A DNA stretch of 40,865 nucleotides from Rhizobiales bacterium Ga0077530 (lineage in GTDB: Bacteria > Pseudomonadota > Alphaproteobacteria > Rhizobiales > Hyphomicrobiaceae): NCBI GenBank assembly GCA_001464855.1, contig LNEA01000030.1, forward strand, positions 1-40,865, written 5' to 3'. This document shows, piece by piece, positions 17,198 through 25,851 of the stretch. Positions within the stretch are counted from its first letter, which is position 1; the number at the start of each line of letters is the position of its first letter. A model generated the notes under the pieces. The model saw only the letters and a list, made by a program, of their open reading frames with translations. It searched no databases and was not told where the DNA came from. Position numbers and translations under genes: made by a program.

Positions 17198-18187
17198 TCA
17201 CTGGACCAGCCAGCCTTCTTCTTTGAACACAGCCTGGAAGCGCACGTAGTCGCCGTCGATGAACTTTGTGAGATCGCCGCCGATCAGGACGCGACCCGAC
17301 TGAGCCGTGCGAGCGACGTATTCCTTCCATTCGGGTGTCTCGGCGACTTTGCGCAACAGATCCTGATAGAAGGCCACGGCCTCGGCCGGAACCTTGCCGG
17401 GCAAGGACGCGATACGCGGCTGCTGGAACTGATCGATGGCGATGCCCTGCGACCTGCAGGTCGGAATGTCCGACCAGGCCTGCGTCTCCGTGACCTTCGG
17501 GCCTGCCGCCAGCGGCTCCCTGTTGAAGACACAGAGCGGCCGAACCTTGCCCGCCTTCCAATTGCCGACGGACTCGGCCGGGTTGTTGACGTGGCTGTCG
17601 AGGTGGCCACCCGAGAGCTGCACGTCAGCCTCACCGCCGGACTTGTACGGCACATAGATGATCTTCGCGCCAATCGCCTTGTCGAGCAGCTTGGTGACCA
17701 GCTCATCAGAGTCCTTCGACTGCGCACCCGCCATCTTCCACTGGCCACCCTTGGCCTTGACGGCTTCGACAAAGCCCTTGGCATCCTTGATCGGACTGTC
17801 GCCTTTCACCCAGATCATGAACTCGTCGAAAACCATCGCGGCAATCGGCGTGAGATCCCTGTGCGTGAACGCCACTTTGGCAGCGAGCGGCAGCACGTAC
17901 ATGTTGTGCGTGCCGAAGACGAGCTTGTGCGGATCGCCTTCAGCGCTCTTCGTGTAGACGTATCCTTCCGCGCCGGAGCCGCCGCCCTTGATGGTGACGA
18001 TGATCGGCTGGCTCATGAGATTGTTCTTCTGAACGGCAGCCTGCACTGCGCGCGCGAAGATATCCGTGCCGCCGCCGGCCCCCGCCGTCACCACGAATTC
18101 CACGGCTTTTGAGGGCTTCCACTCCGCCAGCGCGGCAGATGCCGGCAGCAGCGCCATAGCGAAAGCGAGGGGGGCGAGCTTATTCAT
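17198..18187 (-). CDS. tctC: Tripartite tricarboxylate transporter substrate-binding protein (TctC/Bug family)
   Basis: A 329-residue periplasmic protein with an N-terminal signal (LAPLAFAMALLPASAALA, cut before EWKPSKAVEFVV). Typical Bug motifs are VVTAGAGGGTDIFARAVQAA and the second-domain segment KIIYVPYKSGGEADVQLSGGHLD. It would capture a carboxylate or related organic acid for the TctAB permease. It is the first gene of the operon, with a strong ribosome-binding site (GGAGGAG, about 7 bp upstream). The ligand cannot be read from the sequence. Confidence 0.9.
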   Translation of the reverse strand: MNKLAPLAFAMALLPASAALAEWKPSKAVEFVVTAGAGGGTDIFARAVQAAVQKNNLMSQPIIVTIKGGGSGAEGYVYTKSAEGDPHKLVFGTHNMYVLPLAAKVAFTHRDLTPIAAMVFDEFMIWVKGDSPIKDAKGFVEAVKAKGGQWKMAGAQSKDSDELVTKLLDKAIGAKIIYVPYKSGGEADVQLSGGHLDSHVNNPAESVGNWKAGKVRPLCVFNREPLAAGPKVTETQAWSDIPTCRSQGIAIDQFQQPRIASLPGKVPAEAVAFYQDLLRKVAETPEWKEYVARTAQSGRVLIGGDLTKFIDGDYVRFQAVFKEEGWLVQ

Positions 18188-19873
18188 TGGATCTCCTCCG
18201 ACACGCGCGCCGTGTGTTCCGGCGCTTCAAGACTGATACCCGCCAAATTGGTATGCGACCCCCAAGATCTTTTTTGGGCCATTCCGGCGCATCCATCTTG
18301 GATGTCGGCGCTGGTCTGTCAATCCGGTTGTAAGCGGCGATGTTCAGAGAGTTCCAAGGTAACAACGCCTCCGCTGTGTGCAGGCGACGCGTCTGTTCAA
18401 CAAATGCTCGTCCACTTTCCGACCAGACGTCGGCTAACCTCCAAATCAGCTGACACAAACTATCTTTCCGCGCCGCCCTCTCCAACGACCACGAACGGGG
18501 GCCAGACGGACGGATGCGCGGCAGGCGCCAGGGGCCTTGTCGCGACGGTCATCGCGAGCAGGGCCTGGCGCAGAGCTTCGGCGCGGCCAAGCCACTTGTT
18601 CGTGGCCAACGCATTGACAGCCCCGGTGACGAGCGCGAGGCCCGACAATGCCTCGGCAGCCTCGCCTTGGCTAGTGCCGCCAGCAGTGTTGCAGGCCGAC
18701 CGAACTACCCAGTCAGTGTCGACCTTAAGGGACGCGATCTGGTTGAGCCATCAGCGCATGCAGATGTCTAAAACCCTGTGGAACCAGCGCTGCAGCTGGA
18801 AGCAAGGACCGGACAGTCCTCGCCGATTGGCTGAATAAAGAGAACGGGTTCGATTTCGGGACGCCGGCCGACTTGCGAGCGACGCACACCCGGCTAAAGG
18901 CGGAAGCATATAACGCGCTCGCCGGAGATCTGGTGGCGATACGGTGGTGGTCGCTCGGAGCAAAACCGTGTCGCGCGTCAACGGCTGTTGAGGGTAATGG
19001 CCGCCCAAATCATCGCCGCGCCAGCCACGCCGGCAACCAGATCCGACGACCTCGATTCAGCTACGGTCGAGGAACTGCTCCGCTTCGATAGCATTCGCGA
19101 GCATCAATGCAATTATTCTCTTACCTTCCGGCACGACGTGCTGCGCGATTGGACGGTTGGTCATCTTCTGCATGACGATGCCGCCCTGCTTGCCAAGCTT
19201 CCATTGTCCGAGCCGGTTCCGGCTTCCCTCGTGCGCGCATTGGAATTTTCGGCTCGACTTGCGCTAGATGCCGACGACAACGGGAGCCGATGGCTGGCGC
19301 TGCTGTCGAGCCATACTCACCTATACCCCTTCCTGTACCCCTTACAAGGAGACGATGCCGGCAGACACGAATGGACAACTAGAGACATCTAAATGTGAGC
19401 AGCGGCAAAGCGCGCAAGGTCAAACGCCTTAACTATTAGGGATTTAGAGCGGTGGACAAGACGAACCGAGACCTTTGCAGACTTTGGTGGAATATCGGAT
19501 CGGGATGGCAGCTACGTCCACGATGGCTCCCCTACGGGGCGCCATTAGACGTTGTTCTGGCTAAGCTAATTCCATCAGACAGTTCTCATGCCGCTGAGCG
19601 CACCACGTTGCGGCTTGGGGCGTCCTGACCTACACACGCCGCTCGCCGTTTAGATCTTTCTTTGGACCTGAGATCTTTTTCAGGTCAGTTTCAGTAATCG
19701 ATACTATGGTCCGGGATAGCGGGGCGCTCTAATCTGCGTTTGCGGCCACGGAAATCCTGGTCGACAGGCGGAATTCCGCCGAGTTAACCAGCGCGATCAG
19801 TGGCTCATGCTGCCGGACTCAAGATAAGGTACCCTTCGCCTCATCAAATGTTGTCTTGGGTACGGATGTACTC
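18188..19873. other. Long mostly non-coding stretch with decayed coding remnants
   Basis: About 1.7 kb between the tct-type operon and the coiled-coil gene. The first 120 bp should carry the tctC-like promoter; CCCAA...TTGGG around AAGATCTT (18262-18279) and CATCTTGGATGT (18294-18305) are possible operator elements. Only 18800-19392 shows protein-like sequence, described separately. The stretch 19393-19873 holds nothing I recognise, apart from the start region of the next gene. Confidence 0.4.
18802..19392 (+). pseudogene. Decayed gene, possible remnant of a large STAND/AAA-type ATPase
   Basis: Two plus-strand frames carry protein-like sequence in succession. The first (from about 18802) reads DRTVLADWLNKENGFDFGTPADLRATH. 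The second (18988 or 18997 to 19392) reads SLTFRHDVLRDWTVGHLLHDD and then VPASLVRALEFSARLALD. The pattern FRHDVLRDW resembles the H-D-x-x-R-D-W segment of large signal-transduction (STAND/NACHT-like) ATPases. No intact frame joins the two and no ATP-binding part is present, so this looks like a frameshifted 3' remnant. The family call is tentative. Confidence 0.35.
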
Positions 19874-22005
19874 ATGCCCAGCGAGTCTATTCTTTCAGTT
19901 GTTCGTTACAGCGATCCCGGTTTCGCGGCGGAATGGCTTTGCCGCGCGTTCGGATTTGCCGTTCACCGTTCCACAGATCGACTCGAAGGCGGCCTCGCCT
20001 ACGTGGTGCTGCGCTGTGGCGACGACCTCGTTCTGATCGCGTCATCAGGTGACGATGATCTCATTGTGGAACCTGGCGAAGTTAGTAAACGGTCGACGCA
20101 GGCCTATTTCATCCCCCCGGAAGAGATCGATGCGCATTGTGCGACGGCCGTGCAGGCTGGCGCGGCGATCGAGATCTCTCCCCGCGACAAGGATGGTGGG
20201 CGTTATTACGTTTGCCGCGATCCTGGAGGGCATCTCTGGGTCTTCGGGCAACCACCGCCGAGCATAATGCTCGAGGTCAGCCGTCGCGATGGCGGTTGGC
20301 GGCGGTCGCGATCGGCTAAGTATCTGATCGCTGCGGCTGTACTCGTCGTGGCCGCAGTCGGCACGGGCATCGCGCTCCACAGCGCCGAGCACCCGGTCGC
20401 GAAGTCGTTTACCGACCTATTTGCCAGTGCGTTCCAGCCGGAAACCGCACCACCTGCGGCGCTACCCAATCCAGCCACGCCGATGGCATGGCAGCGGCCA
20501 GCCGAACAACAAGTCGACGAGGAGAAACAGCGGCGGGCGGCCGAGGCTGCCCAAAGGGCCGAGCAAGAACGCCAACGGCAGGCCGCTGAGGCCGCGCAGA
20601 AGGCCGAGCAAGAACGCCAACGCCAAGCCGCCGAAGCCGCGCAGAAGGCCGAGCAAGAACGACAACGCCAAGCCGCCGAAGCCGCTCAGAAGGCCGAGCA
20701 AGAACGCCAACGCCAAGCCGCCGAGACGGCGCAGAAGGCCGAGGAAGAACGCCAACGGCAGGCCGCCGAGGCTGCGCAAAAGGCCGAGCACGAACGCCAA
20801 CGGCAGGCCGCCAAGGCCGCGCAGAAGGCCGAGCAAGAACGCCAACGCCAAGCCGCCGAAGCCGCGCAGAAGGCCGAGCAAGAGCGCCAACGCCAAGCCG
20901 CCGAAGCCGCGCAGAAGGCTGAGCAAGAACGACAACGCCAAGCCGCCGAAGCCGCGCAGAAGGCCGAGCAAGAACGACAACGGCAAGCCACCGAAGCCGC
21001 GCAGAAGGTCGAAGAGGAACGCCAACGCCAAGCCGCCGAGACGGCGCAGAAGGCCGAGCAAGAACGCCAACGCCAAGCCGCCGAAGCGGCACAGAGGGCC
21101 GAAGAGGAACGCAGACGCCAAGCCGCCGAAGCCGCGCAGAAGGCCGAAGAGGAACGCCAACGGCAAGCGGTCGAGGCGGCGCAGAAAGCTGAGCAAGAAC
21201 GCCAACGGCAGGCCGCCGAGACCGCGCAGAGGGCCGAAGAGGAACGCAGACGCCAAGCCGCCGAGACGGCGCAGAAGGCTGAGGAGCGGCAGCGTCAGGT
21301 GGCCGAGGCTGCTGAGGCCGCGCGAAGGGCCGACGAGGAACGTCAACGTCAAGTCGCTGAGTCGGCGCGGCTGGTCGAGGAGGAGCGTCTGCGTAAGTTG
21401 GCCGAGGCTGCGCGACAAGCTGAAGTAGAGCGTCAGCGGAAGGCGGCCGAGGCTGCTCAGAAGGCCGAGCAAGAACGCCAACGACAGGACGCCAAGCCGC
21501 CGAAGCGGCGCGAAAGGCCGAAGAGGAACGCAAACGCCAAGCCGCCGAAGCCGCTCAGAGGGCCGAGGAAGAACGCCAACGCCAAGCCGCCGAAGCGGCG
21601 CGAAAGGCCGAAGACGAGCGGCAGCAACTGGCAACAGCGGAAGCAGCGCGGATCGCCAACGAAGCAGCCGAGACCAAAGCGCGGACCGATCAAGAGAACA
21701 GCCGGCGCACACTTGGTTTTACCGTCACTCTCGAAGACGGCGCCAGATTCCTAAAACGCGGTCGAGCCCTATTGTCGACGGGCGATGTCACCAGTGCCCG
21801 ACTGTTTCTCGAGCGCGCGAGCAATGCCGGCATCGCAGAGGCGGCCATGGAACTCGCCGAAACCTACGATCCAGCGGTGCTGACGCGCCTCAACGTCGTG
21901 GGCCTCGCGGGAAATCGCGAGCAAGCGAAAGCCTGGTACCTGCGGGCGCAGGTGCTCGGCTCTTCCGCGGCAGCGGAGCGACTGAAGAGCCTCGGTGGTC
22001 AATGA
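19874..22005 (+). pseudogene. VOC domain - membrane segment - coiled coil - Sel1-like protein, broken by an 8-bp insertion
   Basis: The gene starts at ATG 19874 (MPSESILSVV); TTG at 19856 is a possible alternative. Residues 1-125 form a glyoxalase/VOC-type fold (RYSDPGFAAEWLCRAFGF ... YVCRDPGGHLWVFG). One membrane helix follows (about residues 151-172), then a proline-rich stretch, then about 24 copies of a 15-residue Ala/Glu/Gln/Lys/Arg coiled-coil unit. Within the coil, the 8 bases 21484-21491 (ACAGGACG) interrupt an otherwise perfect unit and shift the frame. The first frame ends at 21754 in junk sequence. The correct continuation (22005) has ARKAEEERKRQ and then a Sel1/TPR-like end (ARLFLERASNAGIAEAAMEL ... 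AKAWYLRAQVLGS). Without the insertion the product would have 713 residues. The gene may be inactivated, or the insertion may be an error in repetitive DNA. Confidence 0.75.
20537..21626 (+). repeat. 45-bp tandem coding repeats (15-residue coiled-coil units)
   Basis: About 21 units before the 8-bp insertion and 3 after it encode variants of AAEAAQKAEQERQRQ. Most units are 15 codons; one near 21275 is one codon short and the next is three codons longer. The array is open in several other frames on both strands, which produces long false frames. The low divergence of the first ten units suggests recent expansion by unequal exchange. Confidence 0.9.
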
Positions 22006-22038
22006 CACCCCGCAGAACGTGGAGCGATGGAGATTATC

Positions 22039-23220
22039 ATGCGTAATTTTTGGCGCCTCGGTTTCCGGACATTTGCCGCGGTCTTGATTGCGGGCTTGGC
22101 GCAGGAAGCGTCGGCGCAAGGCGGCGACAAATGGGGGGAGGCAGGCAGGGAACGGCTCAATCAAGGAACGATCGGGCTCGCAGCAGGGCTCCCCGAGGGC
22201 GCGCCGCTCCGCCTCGCCGCCGAAATCGCCCGGGCATTGAACCAGGGCGATGATTTGCGCATCCTGCCGATCGTTACGCGCGGCGTATTCGACAATTTCG
22301 TCGACCTGCTGCAGTTGCGTGGCGTCGATGCAGCGATCGTCTATGGCGATACGCTTCTGCATTTCGAGAAGGTCGAAAAAGTTCCGAACGTCGCCGCGCA
22401 GGTCAACTACGTCGCCAGCCTGTTTCCCTCCGAGCTGCAGATCTTCGTTCGACCGGAAATCAACTCCATCGAAGACCTGGCCGGAAAATGGGTCAACTTC
22501 AACAGCGAGGGGACGGCGGCCGCATACAGCGGGCCCATCATATTCAAGCGGCTTGGCATCAAGGTCGTCGAGAAATTCGATCCGCATCCCGCGGTCATGC
22601 GCGATATTCGCACGTCGGATAAATATGCGGCGACGGTTTGGGTTACTGCGAAACCGGTTGCCGGAATTGCGCAGGCCGATTGGCCGGCGGGGTTCAAGTT
22701 GATTTCTGTGCCTTACACAAAGGAGCTGGAAGAGCTTTATTTGCCGGCCACGCTCGACGGCAAGGACTACCCAAAGCTCATCGCCGCTGGCCAGAAAATC
22801 GAAACCATCGCCGTTCCTGCCGTGCTCGCCGTCTACAACTGGCAACCGGGGTCTGCTCGACACGCGCGCATGGTCCGCTTCGTGGACAGTCTGTTCGCGC
22901 GGCTCTCGGAACTTCAGAAACCGCCGTACCATCCCGCCTGGAAAGACGTCAATCTTGCGGCTCCCGTCCCGGGCTGGAGGCGTTATGGCCCGGCGCAGAA
23001 CAAGCTCGACGAGCTCCGTGGTGCTGCGGCCAATCCCTCCTCGCCGCAGATCGCGCGCGATACCGCCTCGTCGAGAGGCGCATGCAATGTCGACCTCTGC
23101 GCCAAGGCCTTCCGCTCGTTCGACCCTGCAAGCTGCACGTATCAACCGCGAGGCGGTGCCCCACGCGTAAAATGCGACCTGACTGCCACGCCGCAGCCTT
23201 CGCCTGCCACCAGCCGTTGA
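22039..23220 (+). CDS. TAXI-family TRAP transporter solute-binding protein with BA14K-like tail
   Basis: A 393-residue exported protein. I prefer the ATG at 22039 because GGAG lies 6 bp upstream; the ATG at 22027 has its ribosome site too close. A signal peptide runs to about EASAQ. The central part is TAXI-like: IGLAAGLPEGAPLRLAAEIA, VDAAIVYGDTLLHF, INSIEDLAGKWVNFNSEGTA and VWVTAKPV. After about residue 340 comes a cysteine-containing tail (CNVDLCAKAFRSFDPASCTY ... VKC) that resembles the BA14K motif of rhizobial surface proteins. No TRAP permease genes are nearby, so the protein may serve sensing or envelope functions with the upstream coiled-coil protein, whose corrected stop lies 33 bp before this start. 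Confidence 0.75.
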   Translation: MRNFWRLGFRTFAAVLIAGLAQEASAQGGDKWGEAGRERLNQGTIGLAAGLPEGAPLRLAAEIARALNQGDDLRILPIVTRGVFDNFVDLLQLRGVDAAIVYGDTLLHFEKVEKVPNVAAQVNYVASLFPSELQIFVRPEINSIEDLAGKWVNFNSEGTAAAYSGPIIFKRLGIKVVEKFDPHPAVMRDIRTSDKYAATVWVTAKPVAGIAQADWPAGFKLISVPYTKELEELYLPATLDGKDYPKLIAAGQKIETIAVPAVLAVYNWQPGSARHARMVRFVDSLFARLSELQKPPYHPAWKDVNLAAPVPGWRRYGPAQNKLDELRGAAANPSSPQIARDTASSRGACNVDLCAKAFRSFDPASCTYQPRGGAPRVKCDLTATPQPSPATSR

Positions 23221-23338
23221 GGTGGCGGCATCCGCCATCGCGAGCGCGAATGCCGCGTTGCGATTGTCGTTGCCGGACGCCAGTAGTAGCGTTGCATGAC
23301 GTCGAACGCATGCTGGACCGGATCGAGAGCCAAGTTTC

Positions 23339-24463
23339 ATGTCGCTGAGCCCCGTTGACCTTGCCGCCGAACTCATTCGGTTCGACACCATCAATCCGCC
23401 GGGACAGGAAGAAGCCTGCACGCGGCATCTGGAGCACCTTCTCGAGGCGGCTGGATTTTCGTGTTCGAGGATTCCGCTCGCCGATGGCCGCCCCAACCTG
23501 ATCGCCCGCATCGGCGGCAGCGATCGCAAGGCACCGCTCGCCTTCACTGGACATACCGACACCGTTCCGCTCGGCCTCAAGCCGTGGAGCGTGCCGACGC
23601 ACGACGGACTGATCAAGGACGGCAAATTGTGGGGCCGCGGCTCCGCCGATATGAAAGCCGGAGTCGCGGCTTTCGTGGTTGCCGCGATGGAGATGGCGCC
23701 TCGCCTCGCCAACACGCCGGGCGTCATTCTCTACATCACGGCTGGCGAGGAGACGGGGCTCGCCGGCGCCGTCAAGCTCGCGGAACGCGACATGAAGGGC
23801 GAGGCCGGCGCTCTCGTCGTCGCCGAGCCGACCAGCAACCGACCGCTCTGCGGCCACAAGGGTGCGGTGTGGCTGAAGGCAATCACACAAGGTGTGACGG
23901 CGCACGGCTCGATGCCCGAGCAGGGTGTCAACGCCGTGTATTCGGCGGCGCGCGCGGTGACCAAGCTGGAGACGTTTGATTTCAACGTGGCGCGGCACCC
24001 CATCATGGGCGGCGCGACGCTCAACGTCGGCAGCTTCGCCGGCGGCATCAATGTCAACTCGGTGCCTGACCGCGCGGAGATCGGCATCGACATCCGCACC
24101 CTGCCGGGCATGGACCACGTGCGTCTACGCGAGCAGCTCAACAGTTATCTCGGGCCCGACGTGGAGCTGGCCACGATGGTCGACGTCAAGGGTGTGTGGA
24201 CGGACCCAGACGACCCCTGGATGCGCGAGCTGTTTGCGGTCAGCGCAGAGATCCGGGGCATCCCATCGAAAGTGGAGTCGGCTCCCTACATCACGGACGC
24301 GAGCGTGCTGACGCCGGCGTTGGGCGGCGTGCCGACGACCATCCTCGGGCCAGGACCGGCGCATCTCGCCCACCAAACGGATGAGTGGTGCGAGATCGAG
24401 CGCATCGACGAGGCACAAAAAATCTACGCGCGATTGATCGAGAACTGGTGCGGGCTCCGGTAG
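23339..24463 (+). CDS. M20-family metallopeptidase / amidohydrolase (ArgE/DapE-like)
   Basis: A 374-residue zinc-dependent hydrolase. Metal and catalytic positions are all visible: His72 in GHTDTVP, Asp104 in GSADMKAG, the catalytic and metal Glu137/Glu138 in AGEETG, Glu163 in VVAEPTS, and the late His in LAHQTDEW. The lid domain includes HGSMPEQGVNAVYSA. Enzymes of this group remove acyl or succinyl groups from amino acids (acetylornithine deacetylase, succinyl-diaminopimelate desuccinylase) or cleave small peptides. Which substrate applies here cannot be read. It follows the TAXI protein gene after 118 bp without a recognisable promoter. Confidence 0.88.
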   Translation: MSLSPVDLAAELIRFDTINPPGQEEACTRHLEHLLEAAGFSCSRIPLADGRPNLIARIGGSDRKAPLAFTGHTDTVPLGLKPWSVPTHDGLIKDGKLWGRGSADMKAGVAAFVVAAMEMAPRLANTPGVILYITAGEETGLAGAVKLAERDMKGEAGALVVAEPTSNRPLCGHKGAVWLKAITQGVTAHGSMPEQGVNAVYSAARAVTKLETFDFNVARHPIMGGATLNVGSFAGGINVNSVPDRAEIGIDIRTLPGMDHVRLREQLNSYLGPDVELATMVDVKGVWTDPDDPWMRELFAVSAEIRGIPSKVESAPYITDASVLTPALGGVPTTILGPGPAHLAHQTDEWCEIERIDEAQKIYARLIENWCGLR

Positions 24464-24634
24464 CTGCAGGTGAGGAGCTGCAGCCGATCATGTTCGCGCT
24501 GCGACGCCGCCGATCTTGCGGGCCGTCGCAAAAGGCCACACAGTGAATGAGATTGCCGCCGAGCTATTCCGGCGCGCAACCGGTGCGTACTGCCGTCACA
24601 ACCGCGCCTTGCACGCGAACCGCACCTGAGCCCT

Positions 24635-25606
24635 ATGGACACCTCGGACGATCGCAATCGCAGCCACGACGCGGACCCGCAGCCGGCTGCCGGCCCACCT
24701 CTGTGCGACGGTGCGCGCCATACGCGCCGACGCTTTCTGATCATCCACAATCCGATTGCAGGACGAAACCGCCTCGGCCTCGTGCATGATGTCGTCCGCC
24801 GTCTCCAGGAGGCTGGCGCCATGGCGGATCTCCTGAGCCTCTCGGGGGATGTGACCAACGCGGACATCGCAACTCGGATTGGCGCCTACGATGCGATCGT
24901 GGCGTCGGGCGGCGACGGCACCGCGCGCAGCATTGCGTCTCTACTGCAGGGCCACGATACGCCGTTCGCGCTGATACCGGTCGGCACCGGCAACGTGCTT
25001 GCTGCCGAACTGGGTTTGCCGCGGGACGCCACCGCCATCGCGCACATGTTGCTCCATGGCCCGATGGTCCGCCTTTCAACCGCCACTGTGAACGGGTCGC
25101 CATTTCTCCTGATGATCGGCGCCGGTTTCGACGGCCAGGTGATCGCGCGGCTACCGCTGGCTTTGAAGCGGCGTGTTGGCCGGATCGCCTTCAGTTGGCC
25201 GGTGGTCGCGACCCTTGCCCGAAAACCCCGCCTATTCACCGCGACCATCGATGGGCAATCGCATGATGCCTCGTGGCTCGTTGTCGCAAACGCTGCGCGC
25301 TATGGTGGCCCCTTCACGCTGTCGCGGCGCACGACCGTCCTCGCGCCAGGCTTCAATGTCGTGATTTCGCGGGCGACAAAGCGACGACAGCGTTTTTCGG
25401 AGCTCTTCAACCTATTGATGGGACGTCTGGAGCGATCCGCCACGATTGACATGCGGCCAGCACGCGACGTCGAGATCCAGGACGCGGGAGCCCTTCCTGT
25501 CCAGGTCGATGGCGAGCCGCTGATGTCGACGTCGTACAGGATCGCGGCAGATGTCTCAGGCACGAACATGATCGTACCGGCCGGATCGGTTACCCCTCGA
25601 TCGTGA
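24635..25606 (+). CDS. Diacylglycerol kinase family lipid kinase (YegS/LCB5-like)
   Basis: A 323-residue protein. After about 30 variable residues it has the family core: FLIIHNPIAGRNR, VASGGDGTARSIAS with the GGDGT nucleotide-binding motif, and PVGTGNVLAAELGLPRD. The C-terminal beta domain contains MIGAGFDGQVIARLP and QVDGEPL. Such enzymes phosphorylate diacylglycerol, phosphatidylglycerol or sphingoid-like lipids with ATP. It is the last chromosomal gene before the tRNA-derived attachment site. Confidence 0.88.
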   Translation: MDTSDDRNRSHDADPQPAAGPPLCDGARHTRRRFLIIHNPIAGRNRLGLVHDVVRRLQEAGAMADLLSLSGDVTNADIATRIGAYDAIVASGGDGTARSIASLLQGHDTPFALIPVGTGNVLAAELGLPRDATAIAHMLLHGPMVRLSTATVNGSPFLLMIGAGFDGQVIARLPLALKRRVGRIAFSWPVVATLARKPRLFTATIDGQSHDASWLVVANAARYGGPFTLSRRTTVLAPGFNVVISRATKRRQRFSELFNLLMGRLERSATIDMRPARDVEIQDAGALPVQVDGEPLMSTSYRIAADVSGTNMIVPAGSVTPRS

Positions 25607-25630
25607 TCGCGGATGAGAGCTGAGAGCGGG

Positions 25631-25675
25631 TGGAGCGGGCGATCGGGATTGAACCGACGACATTCAGCTTGGGAA
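25631..25675 (-). other. 3' fragment of tRNA-Gly(CCC), attachment site of the integrated element
   Basis: On the minus strand, 45 nt read as the 3' end of a glycine tRNA: anticodon loop TTCCCAA (anticodon CCC), right half of the anticodon stem GCTGA, T-arm GTCGGTTCAATCCCGAT, acceptor strand CGCCCGC, discriminator T and encoded CCA. Upstream of the anticodon loop the sequence no longer fits a tRNA: the left anticodon strand, D-arm and 5' acceptor strand are missing. A tRNA 3' end beside an integrase is the classic mark of an att site. The 3' end points away from the integrase, so the intact tRNA should be at the far, right end of the element. Confidence 0.75.
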
Positions 25676-25851
25676 TAACAGTGTCTATCTACGCGCAAAT
25701 ACCCAACCTCACTTAAAATCAATGCTTTACCCCAACTCGACTACGCGCCTATTCGCGGCAAAACTACCCATTTCGCCATAAAATGTCCCCTATGAGTCCC
25801 CTAGATTTGTGGCGATTGATTCTCGACACGCATTGCAGGGGCCATTGCACC

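Noticed and set aside
20537-21626. CRISPR-like array
   Set aside because: The units are contiguous, with no unique spacers, and encode a regular 15-residue coiled coil.
20409-21712. Very long open frames on the minus strand and in another plus frame across the coiled-coil repeats
   Set aside because: They arise because a 45-bp repeat lacking stops in one frame tends to be open in others. Their products are low-complexity Arg/Leu/Pro or Lys/Pro strings, while the plus frame with the VOC domain is coherent.
24468-24492. Terminator after the M20 peptidase gene
   Set aside because: GCTGCAG/CTGCAGC can pair, but there is no T-run, and the pairing comes from a direct repeat of AGCTGCAG.
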